Part shown: in pieces, positions 56,622-64,000 of the stretch
How the letters are laid out: each line of letters starts with the position of its first letter
How positions within the stretch are numbered: position 1 is the first letter of the stretch
The notes under the pieces: generated by a model
The model's database searches: none
What the model was told of the DNA's origin: nothing
The model's input: the letters and a program-made list of their open reading frames with translations, nothing else
Program-made: the position numbers and the translations under genes
Source of the DNA: Orlajensenia sp001423545
GTDB taxonomy: Bacteria; Actinomycetota; Actinomycetes; Actinomycetales; Microbacteriaceae
DNA length: 64,000 nucleotides
Direction of reading: 5' to 3'
Assembly: GCA_001423545.1 (NCBI GenBank)
Contig: LMOK01000002.1
Location: 310,001-374,000 of the forward strand

Positions 56622-57172
56622 GCGCCGGGCCACGCGGGGGCGTCGCACCGGCTGAGACCCGCTCCGTTCTCGCCCTCGGCAGCAATCTCGGCGACCGCGC
56701 CGAGCAGATCGCCACGGCCATCGCCGAGATCGCCGACACCGACGGCATCCGTCTCACCGCCGCCTCGAAGCTCGTCGAGTCGACGGCCGTGAAGCTCACC
56801 GGCACCGACGACCAGGCTCCGCGGTACCTCAATGCCGTCGTCAGCATCGCCACGACGCTGGACGCCGATGCGCTGCTCCACGCGATCAACGCGATCGAGG
56901 CCGATCACGGTCGCACCCGTGACGAACGCTGGGGCGATCGCACCCTCGACATCGACATCATCACCTTCGGCGACGTCGGCTCGGACGATGAGCGACTGAC
57001 TCTGCCGCATCCGCGTGCCGCCGAGCGCGCCTTCGTGCTGGCACCCTGGCTCGAGATCGAACCGGATGCCGTTCTGCCGGGCCTCGGTCGTATCGACGCC
57101 CTGCTCGCGGCCCTGCCGCCCGCTGATGCCGTCGCCGTGTGGCCGGCCGACTCCGGATGGACGACGCGATGA
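56618..57172 (+). CDS. folK: 2-amino-4-hydroxy-6-hydroxymethyldihydropteridine pyrophosphokinase
   Basis: A 184-residue HPPK that transfers pyrophosphate from ATP to the pterin for FolP. Motifs: VLALGSNLGDRAEQI (about residues 18-32), ERWGDRTLDIDIITFG (about 107-122, with the metal-binding D-x-D) and TLPHPRAAERAFVLAPWLEI (about 128-147). The N-terminal 15 residues are extra. GTG 56618 overlaps the folB stop, and its own stop overlaps the next ATG. The folate pathway genes folE, folP, folB and folK are thus a tightly coupled run. folC and folA are not in the window. Confidence 0.96.
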   Translation: MSAGPRGGVAPAETRSVLALGSNLGDRAEQIATAIAEIADTDGIRLTAASKLVESTAVKLTGTDDQAPRYLNAVVSIATTLDADALLHAINAIEADHGRTRDERWGDRTLDIDIITFGDVGSDDERLTLPHPRAAERAFVLAPWLEIEPDAVLPGLGRIDALLAALPPADAVAVWPADSGWTTR

Positions 57173-57642
57173 CCCGCACGCATCCGACGACGCTCATAGC
57201 CCTCGCCCTCGTCGGCCTCGTGGTCGGCTACCTCGTCGAGCTCGGCACGGCCGCGACGGGGCGGGCCGTGTTCGTGCCGCCCGTCTCCCTGCCGATCGCC
57301 CTCGTGGCGATCGCCGCTGTCGTGATCGGCTTCGCCGTGCCCATCCGCCGTGCCGTGACGGGCAGGTCGAAGGAGCGCATCAACCCGTTCCGCGCGATGC
57401 GGGTAGCGGCCCTCGCGAAGGCGTCCTCCCTCGCCGGAGCCCTCCTCCTCGGCGGCGGCATCGGGGTGCTGGTCTACTTGCTCACCCGCACCGCCATCCC
57501 CGGCCTCGGCTCGATCTGGATGGCCGTCGCCTCTGCCGTCGCCGCCGCACTCCTGCTGGCCGCCGGCCTCATCGCCGAGTACTTCTGCACCATCCCGCCG
57601 AGCGGCGACGATCCGGACGACGAAGTTGGAGCCCATGCCTGA
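57169..57642 (+). CDS. DUF3180 family membrane protein
   Basis: A 157-residue protein with four membrane helices: LIALALVGLVVGYLVELGTAA, LPIALVAIAAVVIGFAVPI, ALAKASSLAGALLLGGGIGVLVYLL and GSIWMAVASAVAAALLLAAGLIA. The loop RRAVTGRSKERINPFRAMRV (about residues 60-79) is basic and conserved in DUF3180. The tail is acidic (PPSGDDPDDEV). DUF3180 genes follow folK in many actinobacteria; no function is established. ATG 57169 lies in an ATGA overlap with the folK stop. An overlap of eight bases links it to the PH-domain gene. Confidence 0.9.
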   Translation: MTRTHPTTLIALALVGLVVGYLVELGTAATGRAVFVPPVSLPIALVAIAAVVIGFAVPIRRAVTGRSKERINPFRAMRVAALAKASSLAGALLLGGGIGVLVYLLTRTAIPGLGSIWMAVASAVAAALLLAAGLIAEYFCTIPPSGDDPDDEVGAHA

Positions 57643-58210
57643 GACCGATCATGACGACGATGTCGCGATGACGGGCGCCGGCCTGCAGGATGACGCATCC
57701 GACTCCGCGGCCCCCGCCGAGTCGACCGATCCGCGCATCGATCTGCCCGGAATCGCCTGGAAGCGCGTCTCCCCGAAGTACCTCGTCGCGGGACTCGTGC
57801 AGCTCGCCATCGCGGCCGTGATCGTCTGCGTCCTCGTCGCCGTCGCCTGGCTCGCGTGGGACTGGGCATGGGCCGGATGGGCGCTGCCGTTCGTGGCGGT
57901 GTTCTTCATCATCAGCATCGCCGTCGAGCCCCGGAGGGTGCGCTCGATCGGCTACGCCCTGCGCACGGACGACCTCGTGTTCCGCCGGGGCATCATGTTC
58001 CAGCGCTTCGTGGCCGTGCCGTACGGACGGATGCAGCTCGTCGACATCACACGGGGGCCGGTCTCGCGCGCCCTCGGCCTGGCCGACCTGCGCTTCGTGA
58101 CCGCCGCGGCGTCGACGGCCGTCGCCATCCCGGGGCTGCCCGAGGCCGATGCCGAGGAGTTGCGCGATCAGCTCGTGACCCTGGCCGAGAGCCGCCGGGC
58201 CGGACTGTGA
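57635..58210 (+). CDS. PH-domain (YdbS-like) membrane protein
   Basis: A 191-residue protein. After a polar N-terminus there are two helices (VQLAIAAVIVCVLVAVAWLAW and WAGWALPFVAVFFIISIAV, about residues 54-95). A bacterial PH-like domain follows (bPH_2): IGYALRTDDLVFRRGIMFQRFVAVPYGRMQLVDITRGPVSRALGL, truncated here by rule but running to about residue 180. ATG 57635 with TGGAG just upstream is the start. It is coupled to the next gene by a GTGA overlap. YdbS and YdbT-type pairs are widespread; their role is unclear, with membrane or antimicrobial-compound effects suggested for some. Confidence 0.88.
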   Translation: MPETDHDDDVAMTGAGLQDDASDSAAPAESTDPRIDLPGIAWKRVSPKYLVAGLVQLAIAAVIVCVLVAVAWLAWDWAWAGWALPFVAVFFIISIAVEPRRVRSIGYALRTDDLVFRRGIMFQRFVAVPYGRMQLVDITRGPVSRALGLADLRFVTAAASTAVAIPGLPEADAEELRDQLVTLAESRRAGL

Positions 58211-59769
58211 ATCTCACTGACGGCGAGTGGCACCGCCTGCATCCGGCGTCGCCATTGCTGCGCGGGGGCATCGCCTTCGTCGCCATCGCCGGCTTCGTGA
58301 TCGCCAACCTGCGCGAGCGGCTCGTCGAGATCTTCTTCCATGTGCCGAGCTACGGCGACGATCCCCTCGACGACATCTACGCGCGCGGCCTCGTGGGCTG
58401 GGCACTGCTCGCCGTTCTCGGGGTCCTCATCGTGATCATCGCCGTGTTCTACCTGTCGTGGCGCATGCACAGCTTCCGGGTGACCGATGATCTCGTCGAG
58501 GTGCGCAGCGGCCTGCTGTTCCGCACGCACCGGCGTGCCCGTCTCGATCGCGTGCAGGGCGTCACCATCACCCGCTCCCTGCTTCCGCGACTCTTCGGCG
58601 CAGCCAAGCTCGACGTGGCCGTGGCGGGCAATGACGGCAATGTGCAGCTCGCCTATCTCGGATCGGCGGCGGCGGATGCGCTGCGTCGCGAGATCCTGCA
58701 GCTCGCGTCCGGGTTGCGGGCGAGCAGGGACGGCGCAGTTCCGCCCCCGGCCGCCTCCGGTGCCGAACCCGATTCCGAGACAGCAGCCAGCGCCAGCCCT
58801 GAGGCCGCCACAGGAGCACCGGCATCCGTCGCCGCCGCAGGCATCATCAACCAACGCGTGAACGAGTTCCTCGCGCCGGAGCTCGACGCCGATGTCGCTC
58901 CGCCCGAGTCCGTGGTGCGCATCCCCGTCGTGCGACTGATCGGCTCGGTGCTGCTCAGCGGCTACACGGTCTTCCTCCTGGCGGCGGGAGTCGCGCTCAT
59001 CGTGGGTGTCGCGAACGATGCCGTCTGGCCGGTCTTCGCCGTACTCCCCATCCTCATCGGCAGCGTGAGCTACTACTGGAACCGCGTCACGCGCATGCTG
59101 CGCTACAGCATCGCGGGCACGCCCGATGGTGTGCGCGTCGGCTACGGCCTGCTGTCCACCAACAACGAGACGCTGCCTCCCGGTCGCATCCACGCCATCG
59201 GCGTGAGCCAACCGCTGCTCTGGCGGCCCTTCGGCTGGTGGCGCATCCAGGTCAACACGGCGAGCCGGGCGCGCAGCGACGGCCAGAACCGCGACCACAC
59301 CACGGTCATGCCCGTCGGCACCGCCGACGACGTCTCGCGAGTGCTCGGCCTCATGCTGCCGGCCTTCGTCGGCGATGACGCCGCCCTGGTGATCCGCGCG
59401 GGGCTGGTCTCGCGGGGCGACGACGACTACTCCGGAGCCCCGCGCCGCGCTGTCTGGCTGCGACCGTTCTCCTGGCGTCGCACCGGCTTCAGGGCGGCAT
59501 CCGGCGTGCTGCTGCTGCGCCACGGCCTCGTGTCCCGACACCTCGCGATCGTGCCGTACGCCCGGGTGCAGAGTGTGTCGCTCTCGCAGGGTCCACTGCA
59601 ACGATCGCTGCGGCTGGCGGCCGTGCAGGTGCAGACTGTGTCGGGGCCCGTCATCGCATCACTCGACGTCGCCGACGCGGCCACGGCCGTGCGGCTGTTC
59701 GCCGAAGCCGGAGCCGACGCCGTCACCTTCGCGGCCTCGGACACGAGTCACCACTGGAGCACGTCATGA
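58207..59769 (+). CDS. Multi-PH-domain (YdbT-like) membrane protein
   Basis: A 520-residue partner of the preceding protein. Three bPH_2-like domains are visible: after the first helix pair (MHSFRVTDDLVEVRSGLLF, RARLDRVQGVTITRSLLPRL, about residues 88-145), in the middle (YSIAGTPDGVRVGYGLL, about 302-400) and at the C-terminus (GVLLLRHGLVSRHLAIVPYARVQSVSLSQGPLQ, about 432-500). Two helix pairs (about 20-80 and 235-285) anchor it. An Ala/Pro/Glu linker (about 175-215) separates parts. The start is GTG 58207 in a GTGA overlap, and the stop overlaps the next ATG. Function unknown beyond acting with the smaller PH protein. Confidence 0.88.
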   Translation: MNLTDGEWHRLHPASPLLRGGIAFVAIAGFVIANLRERLVEIFFHVPSYGDDPLDDIYARGLVGWALLAVLGVLIVIIAVFYLSWRMHSFRVTDDLVEVRSGLLFRTHRRARLDRVQGVTITRSLLPRLFGAAKLDVAVAGNDGNVQLAYLGSAAADALRREILQLASGLRASRDGAVPPPAASGAEPDSETAASASPEAATGAPASVAAAGIINQRVNEFLAPELDADVAPPESVVRIPVVRLIGSVLLSGYTVFLLAAGVALIVGVANDAVWPVFAVLPILIGSVSYYWNRVTRMLRYSIAGTPDGVRVGYGLLSTNNETLPPGRIHAIGVSQPLLWRPFGWWRIQVNTASRARSDGQNRDHTTVMPVGTADDVSRVLGLMLPAFVGDDAALVIRAGLVSRGDDDYSGAPRRAVWLRPFSWRRTGFRAASGVLLLRHGLVSRHLAIVPYARVQSVSLSQGPLQRSLRLAAVQVQTVSGPVIASLDVADAATAVRLFAEAGADAVTFAASDTSHHWSTS

Positions 59770-60548
59770 GCCCGTCCGCAGCTGCATCGCCCTCGTCGAG
59801 GGCCGGTCGGCTCGGCGTCGGCATCGTCGGAGCCGGTCGGGTCGGACCCGTGCTCGGCGCAGCCCTCGCCGGAGCAGGTCATGCCCTCGTCGGCATCTCC
59901 GCCGTCTCTGAGGCGAGTCTCGAGCGAGCGGATGCGATGCTTCCCGGGGTTCCCGTGCTGACGGTTCCCGAGGTGGTCGAGCGCAGTGAGCTCGTCATCC
60001 TCGCGGTGCCGGCGGCCGAGCTGCCCGCTCTCGTCTCCGGCCTCGCGGCGACGGGAGCCTGGCAGCCCGGCCAGCTCGTGCTGCACACGGCGGCGCAGTA
60101 TGGAACCGAGGTGCTCGCTCCGGCGCTGCAGCGCGGAGCCATTCCGCTCGCCGTGCATCCGGCGATGACGTTCACAGGAACAAGCCTCGACATCTCGCGA
60201 CTCGGCGAGGCATGGTTCGCCGTCACCGCCCCCGCCCCCGTGCTGCCGATCGGACAGGCCCTCGTGGTGGAGATGGGGGGAGAGCCCCACATCGTGGCCG
60301 AGGCCGACCGCCCTGCCTACGCCGAGGCCGTCGAGACGGCGGTGTCGTTCTCGAGCGCGATCGTCGATCAGGCCGCCAGGCTGCTGCGCGGCATCGGCAT
60401 CGAGAACGCCGGCACATTCATCGCCCCGCTCGTGCGTTCCTCGGTCGAGGCGGCTCTGGCCCGCAGTGGCGCGAGTACCATCGATGTGGCCGATCTGCTG
60501 GCCGACACCGGAGGCGGGTTCGACAACCCTCCCGCATCCGAGGAGTGA
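59766..60548 (+). CDS. Rossmann/DUF2520 oxidoreductase-like protein
   Basis: A 260-residue protein. The N-terminal dinucleotide fold has GVGIVGAGRVGPVLGAALAGAGH (about residues 17-39) and VILAVPAAELPALVSGL (about 77-93). The DUF2520 half has PLAVHPAMTFTGTSLDISRL (about 129-148), then AEADRPAYAEAVETAVSFSS and a helical end. It resembles F420-/NADP-dependent and PanE-like reductases. In actinobacteria this gene commonly precedes panC, suggesting a role near pantothenate synthesis, possibly as a ketopantoate reductase; that is inference. It starts in an ATGA overlap and ends with panC's AGGAG site. Confidence 0.88.
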   Translation: MSPSAAASPSSRAGRLGVGIVGAGRVGPVLGAALAGAGHALVGISAVSEASLERADAMLPGVPVLTVPEVVERSELVILAVPAAELPALVSGLAATGAWQPGQLVLHTAAQYGTEVLAPALQRGAIPLAVHPAMTFTGTSLDISRLGEAWFAVTAPAPVLPIGQALVVEMGGEPHIVAEADRPAYAEAVETAVSFSSAIVDQAARLLRGIGIENAGTFIAPLVRSSVEAALARSGASTIDVADLLADTGGGFDNPPASEE

Positions 60549-60549
60549 G

Positions 60550-61443
60550 ATGAACCGCCCGTCCCCGACAGCCTCGACGATCGCCGTCGCCCCGACAGTC
60601 ACCGTTCTCTCGACCGTCGCCTCAGTGCGCGAGAGCGTGCGCGCAGCCCGGGCATCCGGTGATCGCATCGTGCTCGTGCCGACCATGGGCGCTCTGCATG
60701 CCGGGCACCTGGCCCTCGTCGACAGGGCGCGCGAGCTCGGTGAGACCGTGATCGTGTCCATCTTCGTGAACCCGCTGCAGTTCGGCGCCGGCGAAGACCT
60801 CGACCGCTACCCGCGCACCCTCGACGCCGACCTCGAGGCGCTCGACGCTCACGGCGCCTCCTTCGTGTTCGCGCCGTCGGTCGACGAGATGTATCCCACC
60901 GGTGCCGTCGAGACCCGGGTGAGCGCCGGCCATGTCGGGTCGCTCTACGAGGGCGCGGCGCGGCCGGGCCACTTCGACGGCATGCTCACCGTCGTCGCGA
61001 AGCTGCTCGGCATCACGCAGCCCGACGTCGCCGTGTTCGGCCGCAAGGACGCCCAGCAGGCGTTCCTCGTTCAGCAGATGGTCGCCGACCTCAACCTGGC
61101 GACGACGATCGAGGTCGTCCCCACGGTGCGCGAACTCGACGGGCTGGCGCTGTCGAGCCGCAATCGCTTCCTCTCCGACGAGGAGCGTCTCGCGGCGATC
61201 ACCCTCTCCGAGGCATTGCGCACGGCGGAGAACACGGCCTTCGAGGGCGTCGCCGAGGTGCTCGCGGAGGCGGCTGGGGCGTTCGGCGATCACGACGCCG
61301 TTAAACTGGACTATCTCGTCGTCGTCGATCCGGCGACCTTCCTTCCGGTCGACGACGATTTCCGCGGCCCGGCGACGGTCCTCGTGGCCGCACTCGTCGG
61401 GGAGACCCGACTCATCGACAACACCACCATCACCCTGAACTGA
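60550..61443 (+). CDS. panC: Pantothenate synthetase
   Basis: A 297-residue ligase joining pantoate and beta-alanine with ATP. VPTMGALHAGHLALVDRARE (about residues 41-60) contains the M-G-x-L-H-x-G-H nucleotide motif. SIFVNPLQFGAGEDLDRYPR (about 68-87), YEGAARPGHFDGMLTVVAKL (about 137-156), VFGRKDAQQAF and LALSSRNRFLS (about 200-210, the second ATP motif) are all present. ATG 60550 has AGGAG four bases upstream. panD does not follow; lysS begins 35 bases downstream. Confidence 0.96.
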   Translation: MNRPSPTASTIAVAPTVTVLSTVASVRESVRAARASGDRIVLVPTMGALHAGHLALVDRARELGETVIVSIFVNPLQFGAGEDLDRYPRTLDADLEALDAHGASFVFAPSVDEMYPTGAVETRVSAGHVGSLYEGAARPGHFDGMLTVVAKLLGITQPDVAVFGRKDAQQAFLVQQMVADLNLATTIEVVPTVRELDGLALSSRNRFLSDEERLAAITLSEALRTAENTAFEGVAEVLAEAAGAFGDHDAVKLDYLVVVDPATFLPVDDDFRGPATVLVAALVGETRLIDNTTITLN

Positions 61444-61478
61444 CGCGGGCCACCAGGCCCGCACCCACGGAGACATTC

Positions 61479-62992
<1,514 letters not shown>

Positions 62993-62993
<1 letters not shown>

Positions 62994-63142
62994 TGAACGA
63001 CTATCTCCCGAAGAGCGAGCTCGAACCCGACGATGGCGGCAAGAAGCCCGTCTCCAACACGCGCCTCGGCATCTGGCTCGCTGTCGGAGGCTTCGCCGTC
63101 TACATGATCGTCACGGGCATCATCGGCATCGTCTCGAACTAG
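62993..63142 (+). CDS. Small single-helix membrane protein coupled to lysS
   Basis: A 49-residue protein. The first 22 residues are charged (MNDYLPKSELEPDDGGKKPV), followed by one membrane helix (LGIWLAVGGFAVYMIVTGIIGIV) and an SN end. It starts in a TGATG overlap with the lysS stop, so translation is coupled. The coding frame is supported by charged start, clean helix and immediate stop. Function unknown. It is probably the end of the lysS transcript, since inverted ACAGGCC repeats follow. Confidence 0.7.
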
Positions 63143-63144
63143 GG

Positions 63145-63251
63145 CGAACAGGCCCGTCTGGGGCGCGAAGGTTGCGGCTGCGGGACAGGCCGAATCGCGC
63201 GTTCGCCTCGAGAACAGGCCGGATTGGCCTGTTCCCGGCGCTTCGGCCTGT
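63145..63251 (+). terminator. Clustered ACAGGCC/GGCCTGT repeats forming a hairpin
   Basis: ACAGGCC occurs three times (63147, 63184, 63213) and GGCCTGT twice (63225, 63244). GAACAGGCC (63211-63219) and GGCCTGTTC (63225-63233) form a perfect nine-base stem with a five-base loop; the other copies offer alternative pairings. It lies just after the lysS-linked gene and likely ends that transcript. The remaining gap to 63348 shows nothing else. Confidence 0.6.
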
Positions 63252-63347
63252 TGTCGCGCTTCCTCCCCAGTCCGAGCAACGCACGTCAGCCCACGCTGAT
63301 CGTCGTCGGTGCGGCCGCGTGGCTGTCACCGCTCGCAGCATGAGCGG

Positions 63348-64000
63348 ATGCAGTCAGTCAGCGCACCTCGTCTCTCGTCCTTCGCCACCCGCGCCGCAGC
63401 GCGTGAGGCAGCGCTCATCGCCGACGTGGCCGGACTCGGCCAACTCGCACTGCGCGCGCAGCTGCGCCGGCTCGGTCATACCGACGCCGCGATGCGCGAA
63501 GCCGTGGCTCGCGGCATCCTGCGACCCATCGCTCGGTCGTGGCTGGCCGCCTCGGGCGCCGAGCCCGACGCGCTGCGCGCTCTGGAGCTGCGCGGGGTTC
63601 TCGGTGGGGAGAGTGCGCTCCGCAGCATGGGCGTCTGGGTCTCCCACGACACCGGCCTCTGCGTGGCGACCCCGCACTCGGCCAGCCGCCTCCCGGCTGT
63701 CGGCGAGAACGAGTATCGCGTGCAGTCCAGGCGGAGACCGCAGGTCAACGGTGGGCGGCTCTGGCGGGTGTCGGCGATCGACGCACTCGAGCAGCTGCTG
63801 CGACACGAACCCGAGCCGCATCATGGGATCGCATCCGTCGACAGCGCTGTGCGGCACGGCTTCCTCCCGGCCCACAGAGTCGACGAGCTCTTCGAGCGCC
63901 TTCCGCGTCGGCTGAGACGCCACCGCCGAGACGTGAACGGGCTCGCCGACTCGGGAGTCGAGACGGTGCTTCGACTGGGTGCCTTGGCCCGAGGGTGGCG
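63348..64000 (+). CDS. DUF559-type endonuclease-like protein, N-terminal part (partial)
   Basis: The open frame runs from ATG 63348 past the window end (217 codons seen). The visible part has a helical start (RAAAREAALIADVAGLGQLA), a winged-helix-like segment (RLGHTDAAMREAVARGILRP), strands such as RALELRGVLGGESALRSMGVW, and SGVETVLRLGALARGWR at the edge. In Microbacteriaceae, proteins of this layout continue into a DUF559/Vsr-like domain, an AbiEi-like N-terminal part coming first. The C-terminal nuclease domain itself is outside the window, so that call is by pattern. It is monocistronic; no promoter is evident. Confidence 0.62.
   Translation, partial: MQSVSAPRLSSFATRAAAREAALIADVAGLGQLALRAQLRRLGHTDAAMREAVARGILRPIARSWLAASGAEPDALRALELRGVLGGESALRSMGVWVSHDTGLCVATPHSASRLPAVGENEYRVQSRRRPQVNGGRLWRVSAIDALEQLLRHEPEPHHGIASVDSAVRHGFLPAHRVDELFERLPRRLRRHRRDVNGLADSGVETVLRLGALARGW

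Overview
The window is a continuous piece of a high-GC actinobacterial chromosome. Gene content and order (tilS-hpt-ftsH-folEPBK-DUF3180-PH-PH-DUF2520-panC-lysS), heavy use of leaderless starts, and the recurrent GGATGCC/GGCATCC word all suggest Microbacteriaceae. This family assignment is an inference from style and synteny, since there is no rRNA to confirm it. No phage, transposase, integrase or CRISPR array is visible.

Layout. 1-5.2 kb: the end of a YcnI-type copper protein gene, copC, recQ, a GNAT acetyltransferase, and a PadR regulator with its membrane partner. Copies of a palindromic repeat lie between several of these genes. 5.3-8.2 kb: a two-gene ABC exporter, then two tandem 133-residue membrane paralogs. 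8.4-16.2 kb: housekeeping and surface functions, namely acyl-CoA oxidase, malate dehydrogenase, proline iminopeptidase, two tandem membrane acyltransferases and a zinc metallopeptidase. 16.2-17.0 kb: a small alarmone synthetase.

17.0-45.8 kb is one large surface-glycan locus. It holds an initiating polyprenyl-phosphate sugar-phosphate transferase, five GT-A/GT-B glycosyltransferases plus a NodZ-like candidate, a Wzx flippase, a Wzy/ligase-like protein, a fused Wzc tyrosine autokinase, pyruvyl and acyl decorating enzymes, an FrhB-like Fe-S protein, a TagD-like cytidylyltransferase and a CDP-alcohol phosphotransferase. Three exported proteins sit in the middle: a beta-helix protein with a repeated N-terminal module, a small membrane-anchored protein, and a 1563-residue propeller/LamG/PKD protein. 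Together they look like a Wzx/Wzy-type pathway whose polymer may be organised or bound by co-encoded matrix proteins. No nucleotide-sugar synthesis genes are present, so those must lie elsewhere.

46.1-46.5 kb: a tRNA-Glu/Asp/Phe operon on the minus strand with a good promoter and terminator. 46.7-49.5 kb: two overlapping peptidoglycan-hydrolase genes (M23, then NlpC/P60) that share an N-terminal coiled-coil design. 49.6-63.1 kb: the conserved block ppa, tilS, hpt, ftsH, folate genes, PH-domain proteins, panC and lysS. It is interrupted once, by a methyltransferase-like gene with its own promoter, inserted behind a terminator between hpt and ftsH. The window ends inside a DUF559-type gene.

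Two regulatory styles contrast. At least twelve single or first genes have a TANNNT hexamer exactly six bases before the start codon, the signature of leaderless transcription. The glycan locus instead uses Shine-Dalgarno sites and a chain of GTGA/TGATG overlaps, with a roughly 290-base leader upstream of its main minus-strand operon.
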